Of a stretch of DNA of 25,893 nt, positions 1 through 7,244 are shown in pieces. The stretch spans positions 1 through 25,893 of the IMG/VR virus record IMGVR_UViG_3300031974_005110; one strand, 5' to 3'. Every line of letters starts with the position of its first letter. Position 1 is the first letter of the stretch. This DNA comes from a virus. A model generated the notes under the pieces. The model was not told the origin of the DNA. It did no database searches and was given only the letters and a program-made list of their open reading frames with translations. The position numbers were made by a program, and so were the translations under genes.

Positions 1-42
1 AATAAAAATCTCTATTTTGGTGTAGAATAAAATATAAAAAAT

Positions 43-306
43 ATGGCTTCATTACAACAATTAAAAGATAGGTTATCAGGCAAAATTACAGAAGAACCTA
101 TTTCTAAAAAATCTTCTTTATCTAAAACAATTTCTAAACCACAAGAAAAAACTTCATTTCTGGAAATAGAAGAAGCTCGATATTTATTGTCGTTAATTGC
201 TAGAACAGATTTTTCAGGAAAAGATATTCAAATAGTATATAATACTGCTTTAAAACTACAAGAAATTCTCCAGCAAAATCTAAATAAAGAAAACAATAAT
301 GGCTGA
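43..306 (+). CDS. Small helical phage protein, unrecognised
   Basis: An 87-residue protein that I do not recognise. Residues 1-40 are polar and rich in Lys and Ser, so probably disordered. Residues 41-80 (from EIEEARYLLSLIARTDFSGK onward) read as two amphipathic helices split by a short FSGKD turn. The start follows an A-rich stretch without a Shine-Dalgarno sequence, as elsewhere in this window. Its last 8 bases overlap the start of the next gene (ATG at 299), which implies translational coupling and a role linked to that virion protein, perhaps a small assembly factor. That role is inference from position only. That the frame is a real gene is fairly sure from the tight overlap and phage-like codon use. 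Confidence 0.75.
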   Translation: MASLQQLKDRLSGKITEEPISKKSSLSKTISKPQEKTSFLEIEEARYLLSLIARTDFSGKDIQIVYNTALKLQEILQQNLNKENNNG

Positions 307-1591
307 TTTTATAGATAGATTCTCAGGTAACCAAATTAGAGGGGGTAAATTTACTACTCTTTCAGCATCTATAGCTGCCTCTGCAGATGGTGTAGTAGAC
401 GGTATAAAATTTGAATTTTTACCCGAAAAAGCTACAGATATTAGAGGTAGTGCTCTAGCACAACTTCCCTTTAGGGTTAAACAGGGAGATCAAGCTAAAT
501 TTTTTCCTGGATTAAAAGAAGGAACTAGTGATGGAAGAATAGAAACAGGTTCTATTTTTAGAGATGTTACTAGGGGAGTAGTACATATTCCTATTAAAAA
601 GAAAAATTATCAAGAAAATTTAATAGGTGTTAATTCTCACATTTCAACATCTTTTTCTTCAAGTGCTTATCTTCAGTGTAGTGCTGCTTTTGCTGAATTA
701 TACTCTGGGGTATCTGGTGATACTATATTCACATATGCTGTGAAAGAATTTTATTCATCTCCTAGTGCTAGTAAAGCAGCAGCTTTTGCAGGAACAGTAA
801 CAGCCTCTTTTAATATATTTGAAAGTGGTTCAACTTCAGAATCTTTTTCTGCTGTTCATTCAGCAAGTTTAAATCGTGATTTTGCATTTGATTTTCCTAG
901 TGGAAATTATATAACCCATTGGGCTCTTAGATTTGATAATACTTCAAAACCTAGTATTTTTTATAGTGCATCTGTAAACTTTGGGTATGCTTTTGCTAGA
1001 TTTGAAGGAAAAGAAAATACCCAAAACGAAACAGGTTCATTTAACCTTACTAATAATCAATTTATTGAACCTGGATCAGGTTCTTTAATAGGTCACGGTG
1101 TTAGTCATAACATAAATGGAACTAATACAAGTGATGGTAGTTTTACCCATTATACTTTTAAATCTAGAGTAGCAGGTGATGCCGATTCAGGTAGTTTATA
1201 TGATATTGCTACTCAATTTCCTGGAGTAGGTCAAATTATAATTTATCGTAAAACTATAGTCGATAATTTTAATAGTGGTAGTTTTTCATATCACCCTACT
1301 TCAAGAAACGCCTCTACAGGTTCAACTGATTATAGAACATTATATTTTTATTCAGGGAGTGGAGGCTCTTCACAAGCAAACTCAGATTTTAAATTTTTTG
1401 TTACTAGCAGTGTAGTAGCAATTGCTAACCCTAATTCAACCCCACTACACACAGATTCTACTTTTAGGCATAACGCAGATATAGGATTTTATAGCCCTTC
1501 AGGATCGTGTACTTCTTCAATTTTAGTACAAACAGCAAGTGGAGTAACTAGTGGTAAAGGACCTGTATTTGCACAACAATATCAAGCATAA
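299..1591 (+). CDS. Putative virion structural / tail fibre-like protein
   Basis: A 430-residue protein, Ser/Gly/Phe-rich, with no recognisable enzymatic motif. The N-terminal ~105 residues are less repetitive, contain charged stretches (FEFLPEKATDIRG, DQAKFFPGLKEG) and may be a conserved attachment domain. The remainder is predicted beta-rich, with many SGS, SAS and GSF turns like those of the fibre genes downstream. There is no signal peptide or membrane segment. It overlaps the preceding small gene by 8 bases and is followed after 33 bases by the first MANWKK fibre gene. I infer a structural protein of the tail or baseplate periphery; the exact function is unknown. Confidence 0.75.
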   Translation: MADFIDRFSGNQIRGGKFTTLSASIAASADGVVDGIKFEFLPEKATDIRGSALAQLPFRVKQGDQAKFFPGLKEGTSDGRIETGSIFRDVTRGVVHIPIKKKNYQENLIGVNSHISTSFSSSAYLQCSAAFAELYSGVSGDTIFTYAVKEFYSSPSASKAAAFAGTVTASFNIFESGSTSESFSAVHSASLNRDFAFDFPSGNYITHWALRFDNTSKPSIFYSASVNFGYAFARFEGKENTQNETGSFNLTNNQFIEPGSGSLIGHGVSHNINGTNTSDGSFTHYTFKSRVAGDADSGSLYDIATQFPGVGQIIIYRKTIVDNFNSGSFSYHPTSRNASTGSTDYRTLYFYSGSGGSSQANSDFKFFVTSSVVAIANPNSTPLHTDSTFRHNADIGFYSPSGSCTSSILVQTASGVTSGKGPVFAQQYQA

Positions 1592-1614
1592 TTTAATATA
1601 ACAACAACACACAA
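1592..1614 (+). promoter_or_regulatory. A-rich leader with CAACACA motif before first fibre gene
   Basis: The 33-base gap upstream of the ATG at 1625 holds a TTTAATATA stretch followed by AACAACACACAA. It is a looser copy of the element seen upstream of the sheath, tube and 102-residue genes (TATTTATA then AAAACAACACAA). It may be a promoter plus initially transcribed leader. In such A+T-rich DNA the TTTAATATA part alone is weak evidence; the CAACACA part is the informative one. Confidence 0.3.
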
Positions 1615-1624
1615 TACATAAGAT

Positions 1625-3628
1625 ATGGCGAATTGGAAAAAAGTATTAGTATCAGGCTCAGAAATAAGTGTAGCCGGAATAACATCATCACAAGTACCTA
1701 GTGGTACATCTGACGATGATGTAGTAGTATTAGGTGCTAATGGGGAATTTAAAAAAGTACTCCAAACATCTATACAGGGGGTAACAACCGCAACCTTTAA
1801 AATCAGCGGTAGTACAGGTAACGATACATTTGATGCAACAGGAGATACCTTAATCTTTACAGGTAGCCACGGTGCATCAACCTCTATATCCGAACCTTCA
1901 GCTGGTAACACATTAGTTACTGTTAAACTTCCTACAAACACCGTTACTGGATCTCAACAGATTAATATTGCAGATACTATTGGTTATACTAGTTTTAGTT
2001 CCTCATTCGCCGCTAGTATAACTACTAACGAAACAAATATTAGTACTAATGATGCTGATATTACTACCCTACAAGGTAGAATCGAAGGATTAGCAGCATC
2101 TTCTTCCCAATTAACAGCTGCTTCTACTTCCTTTAGCACAGATTTAGCTACTGCTAATAATAATCTAACTAGTATACAAAATAGTATTACCGCCATACAA
2201 AATTTTACTGGTTCTGTTGTTACTAATAACGAAACAGGTAGTTTCTTATTGTCCGAATCTATTGTTGGGACTGCAAATGAAATAACAGTTACTGGTGACG
2301 GTGCCGGGGAAGTAACAGTTGGTCTTCCTGAAAATGTTACTATTGGAGGTAGATTAGAAGCAGGTAAACTTGTAATTCAAGGTGAAACCGTTTCAGATAC
2401 TGCTGCCGCTGTTATATCAGGTAGCACTATTCAAGGTAATGCAACTACTGATATTCATAGATTTACAGGTTCTTTACAAATTACAGGTGCTTTTGAAATC
2501 GACAATGGTTCTAATGATATTAAAATTAATAATATAAGTACAAACGATCAAGCTACTGTTGATGATATTCTTGTTCGTGCAAACGCTACAGGAATAATTA
2601 GCAGAGCTGGTAGTAATATAAAATTAGCAATTTCTGGTGCTTTTGATGAAGTATCCGCTTCTATAGCCGCGGATATTGCTGCTTTAGAAACAACCACAAC
2701 TACTAATAATTCAACTGCAATAGATGCTTTAGAAATAACATCTGGATCATTAGAAGCTAGTGCATCCGCAGGTATTTATTTTAGTGCTAGTGAAGGAGGT
2801 AGTAGCGTAGGATTAGGCCAAAGCTCATCTTTTGTAGCTTCAGGTGATGGTTTAACAGTAGCATACGAAGCTAACGGTAATAATGGTATAATAACATACA
2901 CAGTTGATCCCGCAGCATTAGGTGGTGCTATAGGTGCTTATTCATCCTCAGCCCAATTACAAACAGTATTAGACGATATTTATGTCCCATATACTGATGT
3001 TCCTATTAGTGGTGCTGTACAACTCCAAACACTAGGTTTTATTACATCTAGTACGTTTGATAACTTAACTGGGGTTCCAGTAGGATTAATTTCAGGTGCT
3101 GCAGATGGAGATATTGGAACACAAGCCCAAATTAAAATTAATGATAATGTTATCAACATATCTGGGTTAAGTACAACCGATAGCCCTACATTTAATAACT
3201 TAACAGTTACTAATAACCTTGTAGTAACTCAAGGTACTACTACTATATCAACAGAACAGTTAAATATTGAAGACCAGTTTATATTAATTAACAGTGGTGC
3301 TAGCGGTGGTGATAACGATCCTGAAATGGATGGTGGTGTAATTGTAGATTCGGGTAATGGTAAGGGCTCCTTATTAATGTATAAAAAGGGATATGGAGCT
3401 TGGGCAATTAAAGGTGCTACTGATCCTGCAAACGGTGTTGATTTTGATGAAGCCTCTACAGGTGATTTCCCAGTAGTTCCTGATGTTATAGTAGCAACTG
3501 TAAGTAACGGCACTAATGGTGCTGTTGGTCCTACAGCTGCCCCCTCTTATGGAGCTGCTGGCAGTGACTATCAGAAAGGGCAAATGCATATTAACACTTC
3601 TGATAATACAATCTGGATTTACGTTTAA
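1625..3628 (+). CDS. Large modular tail fibre-like protein (MANWKK family)
   Basis: A 667-residue protein of tail fibre type. The N-terminus MANWKKVLVSGSEISVAGIT is shared with the genes at 3670 and 6618, so it is probably a common virion-anchoring leader. Residues about 118-200 contain heptad-like Asn/Thr/Ile/Leu repeats (TTNETNISTNDADITTLQGR) that look like a trimeric coiled coil. The middle is built from short beta repeats (GSLQITGAFEI, SGAFDEVSASI). From residue 523 the C-terminal module (FNNLTVTNNLVVTQGTTT, then DQFILIN and DGGVIVDSG) is homologous to the C-terminus of the 874-residue neighbour, and the same kind of module is common in marine phage structural proteins. No catalytic motif is visible. 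Whether it is a long fibre, a short fibre or a decoration is not decided by the sequence. Confidence 0.85.
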   Translation: MANWKKVLVSGSEISVAGITSSQVPSGTSDDDVVVLGANGEFKKVLQTSIQGVTTATFKISGSTGNDTFDATGDTLIFTGSHGASTSISEPSAGNTLVTVKLPTNTVTGSQQINIADTIGYTSFSSSFAASITTNETNISTNDADITTLQGRIEGLAASSSQLTAASTSFSTDLATANNNLTSIQNSITAIQNFTGSVVTNNETGSFLLSESIVGTANEITVTGDGAGEVTVGLPENVTIGGRLEAGKLVIQGETVSDTAAAVISGSTIQGNATTDIHRFTGSLQITGAFEIDNGSNDIKINNISTNDQATVDDILVRANATGIISRAGSNIKLAISGAFDEVSASIAADIAALETTTTTNNSTAIDALEITSGSLEASASAGIYFSASEGGSSVGLGQSSSFVASGDGLTVAYEANGNNGIITYTVDPAALGGAIGAYSSSAQLQTVLDDIYVPYTDVPISGAVQLQTLGFITSSTFDNLTGVPVGLISGAADGDIGTQAQIKINDNVINISGLSTTDSPTFNNLTVTNNLVVTQGTTTISTEQLNIEDQFILINSGASGGDNDPEMDGGVIVDSGNGKGSLLMYKKGYGAWAIKGATDPANGVDFDEASTGDFPVVPDVIVATVSNGTNGAVGPTAAPSYGAAGSDYQKGQMHINTSDNTIWIYV

Positions 3629-3645
3629 AAATCAATCTTTACCTT

Positions 3646-3657
3646 AAAACAACACAA
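3646..3657 (+). promoter_or_regulatory. AAAACAACACAA leader motif
   Basis: An exact copy of AAAACAACACAA lies 12 bases before the ATG at 3670. The same 12-mer occurs just upstream of the tail tube (18204-18215) and 102-residue (21691-21702) genes, with a one-base variant before the sheath. Here no clear TATTTATA precedes it (the upstream bases are ATCTTTACCTT), so it may act as a translation-enhancing leader rather than a promoter. Confidence 0.4.
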
Positions 3658-3669
3658 AATATATAGGAT

Positions 3670-6294
3670 ATGGCGAATTGGAAAAAAATATTATTTGAGG
3701 GAGCAGATATACATGTAACTTCAATTACAGCAAGTAACTTACCTACAACTTCTTCAAATGATTCCACCCTTAAAGTCTTAACTATAGATTCATCTGGTAA
3801 GATTCGTTTCCGACAACAAGGTCAACTTAACCAACAAATAGGTGAGATCACTGGTTCAATAAGTGGTAGTGATGGTACTTTAGTTAATGATTTTGACTTT
3901 AGTGCTCATACCCTTAAGTTTGCTGTATCTAATGAAAATATTTTTGAAATTTCAGCCTCGGGGCAAACAAATACAACTACGGTTAATTTTAGGCCTTTAG
4001 TAGGATACGTTACAAGCTCAGGAGACTTAAACATTATTAGTGCAAGTTCTCTTAACCCCACGCTTGCATCGGGTGATGTTGTTCTCGGGCCATTGGGATT
4101 AGGAGTTGGGGGGCTGGGAGCCGGTTTAGCACCTAACGCTCTTTTAAATAGTTTAGGGGGCGATTATACTACAGCAATTCTTCCTCTTTTACAAAGACAT
4201 TTTGATAATACAACTAATATTAGTAACAATACTAACCAAGTTGATCCAGATTCTCCTACACAAATTACTCAACCACTCTTTGGTAATGTTAATATACCCT
4301 CGTGGAGAGTTGCAAGTAACTTATGGTTAAACCGTGTTTCAACAATTCCCAACGCTAGCGGAGATCTTGGTGACCTTAGCCCAAATGCTGAAACTGTAGG
4401 ACAACACAGTATCTATTGGTTATCAGCAAGTTTAGTAGGTGGATTTCCTAATGGTACTCCATCACTTTCAGCATCGTTCTTTACTTCACCTGGTGGGTTC
4501 TCTTCTAGTATTGATACACTTACAGGTTCTATAGGAACTCTTCTTTTAAGCCAATCTGAATTTAATACTGCTACAGGCAGTATGTTACAAGATCAATTTA
4601 CTTCAAGTTTTGCTTTAGAAAGTAAACTTATATCTAATACTATAAATTCAATTGAAGCAGGTAACATAGATGTAGACCAAGTAGGCTTTGTAAATACTGA
4701 CGAATTAGGAAATACCCTAAACCAGGGTAAAAGAATAAGATTAGGTACCCCAACTAATGACCCTGATATACAAGCTTTCGATAATACTCTTAGAGATTTA
4801 ACTATTGATGGCACATTTACAGCAGATGAACTTGACTTACCTGAATTTGTATTTAATGAAATACAAATTTCTAAAATTAATGGTGGTGTAACTTTTGGTA
4901 CTAGTAGTTTACACACACACAAATATTTAGGTCATTCTTTTGTAACAGGTGGTGGAGTAGAAGTAACTGGTTCTTTTAAAATTGATGATGCACCTGCGGT
5001 TGAAAATAGTGTAGTCACCATGTTAGTAGCAGGCCAAGATGGTATGTCTATTAAAAGACAAACAGTAGGTTTTGACGCTGTTAACCCCCTCCTTTCAAGT
5101 ATGGCAAGCTCTTCTCAAGGAGTATCACAATCATTTGCCACTAGAATTAACGATATACAGAGTCAAATAACTACTGATGGAAACGAAACCACAATTATAG
5201 GCCATTTAACAGCAAGTTATAATGCTTTAACAAGTTCTTATAACCGTGGCATATTATTTGCTACTGCTTCGAATTTATCTAACGCTCAAAGTGATAATAT
5301 TGTAGGTAGTAAAATTGGTCTTAAAAATACTGCTTCTTTTGAGATAGGTCAATTAACATCTCAAACAGGATTAACAAATAAAATTTTAACTGCATCATTT
5401 AATGCCGCTAGAACTGAAATAAAATACCACTTAAATACAAGAGCATTTGCAGACGTTACAGGTATTTATACAGGTTCCGGAACCGCAAATACAGCTGATA
5501 TCATAAGTGATGTTAACAGTTTAAATAGATACGGTAAACGCTCAGAATTAATATTAACGCAAAGTAATACTGCCGCTAATAGAGACTACATAGCCGAATT
5601 AGCTAAGTTCGGTAATGGTCCGGGTCCCGATCTTGGTGGATCTGATGCAAATACTCGTTTTTTAACGGGTTCAGGTGATTTCTCCGATTTAAGTTATCCT
5701 GATGGTACATTTGTAAACGATGCAAATGATAGTACTACCCAAGGTGTTGTAAAGTTTGGTTTAGATCCTGATGGTGATGGATCTGGTGTTAGTGTAATTA
5801 AGTTTGGTGCTACAGGTAGTGAGATGGGTATTGATGGTAATCCCTCATTTGCAGGATTAACATTAACTGGTCAGTTAACAGTTAATGGTACTTTAACACA
5901 AATCCAAACAACCAACTTAAACGTTAGAGACCAGTTTATACTAGTTAATGATGGTGCTACAGTAGATGGTGGAGGTACAAGCGATAATGATAAAGACGGT
6001 GGTATTTTAGTAGACGCAGGTGGTGGATCAGGATCGTTATTTATGTATGACTTTACGGCTAGGGCATGGGGAATTAGAGGTGCCGGTACTGCTAACCATA
6101 CATCGTTTAATGCTTCTTCACAATTATCCCAACCTGTAGTTCCAGACACATATGTTAGAACAATTATTTACGATGAAGGATTCCCACCAATATCGTCTGC
6201 GTCTTTATATGGTAGCTCAAATGGAGATACTAATTTAGGCCAAATGTATGTAGATACTACTACAGATGCAGAGAATGTATACATTTACGCTTAA
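3670..6294 (+). CDS. Very large modular tail fibre-like protein (MANWKK family)
   Basis: An 874-residue fibre-type protein, the largest in the window. It begins MANWKKILFEGADIHVTSIT, paralogous to the 667- and 208-residue proteins, and its first 18 nucleotides are identical to those of the 667-residue gene. The central part (about residues 120-250) is Leu/Gly/Asn-rich, without obvious repeats. Residues about 475-620 contain polar heptad-like helices (SQSFATRINDIQSQITTDGN). From residue 727 the C-terminal module (FAGLTLTGQLTVNGTLTQ, DQFILVNDGA, DGGILVDAGG, ending VYIYA) parallels the end of the upstream gene, which ends IWIYV. A rho-independent terminator follows 24 bases after the stop. This suggests a tandem duplication with divergence of the central part. 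Confidence 0.85.
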   Translation: MANWKKILFEGADIHVTSITASNLPTTSSNDSTLKVLTIDSSGKIRFRQQGQLNQQIGEITGSISGSDGTLVNDFDFSAHTLKFAVSNENIFEISASGQTNTTTVNFRPLVGYVTSSGDLNIISASSLNPTLASGDVVLGPLGLGVGGLGAGLAPNALLNSLGGDYTTAILPLLQRHFDNTTNISNNTNQVDPDSPTQITQPLFGNVNIPSWRVASNLWLNRVSTIPNASGDLGDLSPNAETVGQHSIYWLSASLVGGFPNGTPSLSASFFTSPGGFSSSIDTLTGSIGTLLLSQSEFNTATGSMLQDQFTSSFALESKLISNTINSIEAGNIDVDQVGFVNTDELGNTLNQGKRIRLGTPTNDPDIQAFDNTLRDLTIDGTFTADELDLPEFVFNEIQISKINGGVTFGTSSLHTHKYLGHSFVTGGGVEVTGSFKIDDAPAVENSVVTMLVAGQDGMSIKRQTVGFDAVNPLLSSMASSSQGVSQSFATRINDIQSQITTDGNETTIIGHLTASYNALTSSYNRGILFATASNLSNAQSDNIVGSKIGLKNTASFEIGQLTSQTGLTNKILTASFNAARTEIKYHLNTRAFADVTGIYTGSGTANTADIISDVNSLNRYGKRSELILTQSNTAANRDYIAELAKFGNGPGPDLGGSDANTRFLTGSGDFSDLSYPDGTFVNDANDSTTQGVVKFGLDPDGDGSGVSVIKFGATGSEMGIDGNPSFAGLTLTGQLTVNGTLTQIQTTNLNVRDQFILVNDGATVDGGGTSDNDKDGGILVDAGGGSGSLFMYDFTARAWGIRGAGTANHTSFNASSQLSQPVVPDTYVRTIIYDEGFPPISSASLYGSSNGDTNLGQMYVDTTTDAENVYIYA

Positions 6295-6318
6295 TAAAAA
6301 TATTAAATAAAATTAAAA

Positions 6319-6343
6319 ACACCCCACGTGGGTGTTTTTTTTT
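6319..6343 (+). terminator. Rho-independent terminator after 874-residue fibre gene
   Basis: Stem ACACCC (6319-6324) pairs with GGGTGT (6330-6335) around a 5-base loop, flanked by an A run upstream and nine Ts ending at 6343. It closes the two-gene MANWKK cluster. Confidence 0.85.
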
Positions 6344-6346
6344 GTA

Positions 6347-6356
6347 TATGTATATA
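6347..6356 (+). promoter_or_regulatory. TATGTATATA motif, possible promoter
   Basis: TATGTATATA lies directly after a terminator and 24 bases before the ATG at 6381. Near-identical 10-mers occur before the genes at 10749 (10734-10743), 15687 (15661-15670, TACGTATATA) and 18789 (18757-18766). The position after terminators suggests transcription restarts here. The motif is low-complexity and no start site is known, so this is tentative. Confidence 0.35.
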
Positions 6357-6380
6357 CGATAAAATTATAAATAATTAGTT

Positions 6381-6536
6381 ATGTTAAATGTTAAATTAAA
6401 TCCACACGAAGTTCAATTAACAATTGCTGCTATACACAACATTCAAATAGCTGGTAAAGACGCACACATGGTATCAGATTTATTAAAAAAATATGAAGAT
6501 GCATTAACAAAAATCCAACCAGTTAAGAAAGGTTAA
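6381..6536 (+). CDS. Small 51-residue helical protein
   Basis: An ATG-initiated frame of 51 codons ending in TAA, reading MLNVKLNPHEVQLTIAAIHN and continuing with a second helix DAHMVSDLLKKYEDALTKIQ. It looks like a compact two-helix protein with a short basic tail. It stands alone between a terminator (6319-6343) and the leader of the next fibre gene, with its own TATGTATATA motif 24 bases upstream, and its codon use matches its neighbours. I do not recognise the family. A small regulatory, accessory or chaperone role would fit, but nothing in the sequence proves one. Confidence 0.65.
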   Translation: MLNVKLNPHEVQLTIAAIHNIQIAGKDAHMVSDLLKKYEDALTKIQPVKKG

Positions 6537-6556
6537 TATTTATAGGTAACCCTATT
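6537..6556 (+). promoter_or_regulatory. TATTTATA motif with ATAGG/CCTAT hairpin
   Basis: TATTTATA at 6537-6544 runs into a hairpin ATAGG-TAAC-CCTAT just after the stop of the 51-residue gene. The same arrangement, TATTTATA followed by ATAGG...CCTAT, occurs before the tape measure gene at 19771-19797. It could be a late promoter with an initially transcribed hairpin, or an mRNA processing or stabilising hairpin. Confidence 0.4.
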
Positions 6557-6617
6557 ATTGGCCCTAAAGGGAAGTAGGCAGCAACGTTGCTGTATCTAAC
6601 CGTAATAGAAATATATC
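6557..6617 (+). promoter_or_regulatory. Structured 5' leader with 14-base palindrome
   Basis: The region between the 51-residue gene and the ATG at 6618 holds CCCTAAAGGG (possible 3-bp stem with 4-base loop) and the perfect palindrome CAGCAACGTTGCTG. It is more G+C-rich than the surroundings and codes for nothing recognisable. No T run follows, so it is not a classic terminator. A structured leader or a protein-binding site are both possible. Confidence 0.35.
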
Positions 6618-7244
6618 ATGCCAAACTGGAAAAAAGTCATTGTATCCGGCAGTAACGCCGTGTTAAATCACGTAACAGCTAGTGGTCACATGTCCGTATT
6701 AGACGGAGGTTTAACTGTAAATACACACACATCTACTACAGAATTAGAAGTTGTAGGAAATATAAGCGCTTCTAGTGGAAATATAACAGGTAATAACATT
6801 ACAGCTGCTAATCAATTAGATACTAAATATAGAAGACTTGACATTACTAATAGTTCTTTAATAGATGATTATAATGGTGATGTAGTGTTTTTTGGTGGTG
6901 AAGGAACAAGTTTTACTCAAGGTTGTATCCATGGATATGACGGTACCAATTGGAATAGAGTAGCTAGCAATGGGAGTAGTGCAGCAGGAACTAATTTTTT
7001 AGCTATAGCACTAGGAAGTAATGCTTCAGATGGGATGTTAATTAGGGGTTTTTATACTAGAGACTTAGTCTTAGGCGCTGGAGGAAGCTCCTTATATTTA
7101 GGCTTAAATGGGACTTTTAACGATGCGCCCCCAACTGGAAATGGTGATTATTCAAGAATTGTAGGACATTTACTTCAACAAGTCGGATCTAATGCTCTAA
7201 TTTATTTTAACCCAAGCCCAGATTGGATCGAAATTGAAGTGTAA
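6618..7244 (+). CDS. Short fibre-like protein (MPNWKK family) with C-terminal module B
   Basis: A 208-residue protein beginning MPNWKKVIVSGSNAVLNHVT, a short member of the same N-terminal family as the 667- and 874-residue proteins. Residues about 45-70 contain the beta repeat VVGNISASSGNITGNNIT. Residues about 84-208 form a domain (NGDVVFFGGEGTSFTQGCIH ... IYFNPSPDWIEIEV) homologous to the C-terminus of the 767-residue protein, which ends IYFNPESSWIELT. The protein is therefore an anchoring leader joined to a receptor-type or trimerising C-terminal head with little shaft. Its stop overlaps the next ATG (TAATG). A minor fibre or tip protein is likely. Confidence 0.8.
   Translation: MPNWKKVIVSGSNAVLNHVTASGHMSVLDGGLTVNTHTSTTELEVVGNISASSGNITGNNITAANQLDTKYRRLDITNSSLIDDYNGDVVFFGGEGTSFTQGCIHGYDGTNWNRVASNGSSAAGTNFLAIALGSNASDGMLIRGFYTRDLVLGAGGSSLYLGLNGTFNDAPPTGNGDYSRIVGHLLQQVGSNALIYFNPSPDWIEIEV

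Noticed and set aside
1-30. Possible C-terminal end of an upstream gene (frame 1, ending NLYFGVE and TAA)
   Set aside because: Ten codons are too few to support a gene; the spacing to the ATG at 43 fits, but nothing else does.
1582-1941. Long open frames on the minus strand (for example 1582-1941, 8109-8696, 12047-12385, 22010-22528)
   Set aside because: They lie fully inside well-supported + strand genes, have hydrophobic low-complexity translations typical of antisense frames of Ser/Thr-rich genes, and have no leader or family resemblance.
2020-2220. Possible CRISPR-like or tandem DNA repeats in Asn/Thr-rich parts of the fibre genes
   Set aside because: The periodicity is at the amino-acid level (coiled-coil and beta repeats) without conserved DNA repeats and spacers.
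6325-6332. CACGTG in the terminator loop as a protein-binding site
   Set aside because: It is explained by the terminator hairpin with its A and T runs.
6366-6373. TATAAATA, the exact T4 late promoter core, 8 bases before the 51-residue gene
   Set aside because: The single sense copy I noted lies very close to the start codon in A+T-rich DNA and is not found before the sheath, tube or tape measure genes, so I treat it as chance.
6537-6617. A tRNA or small structured RNA gene in the leader at 6537-6617
   Set aside because: No cloverleaf, TTC arm or acceptor pairing could be drawn; only short hairpins are visible.
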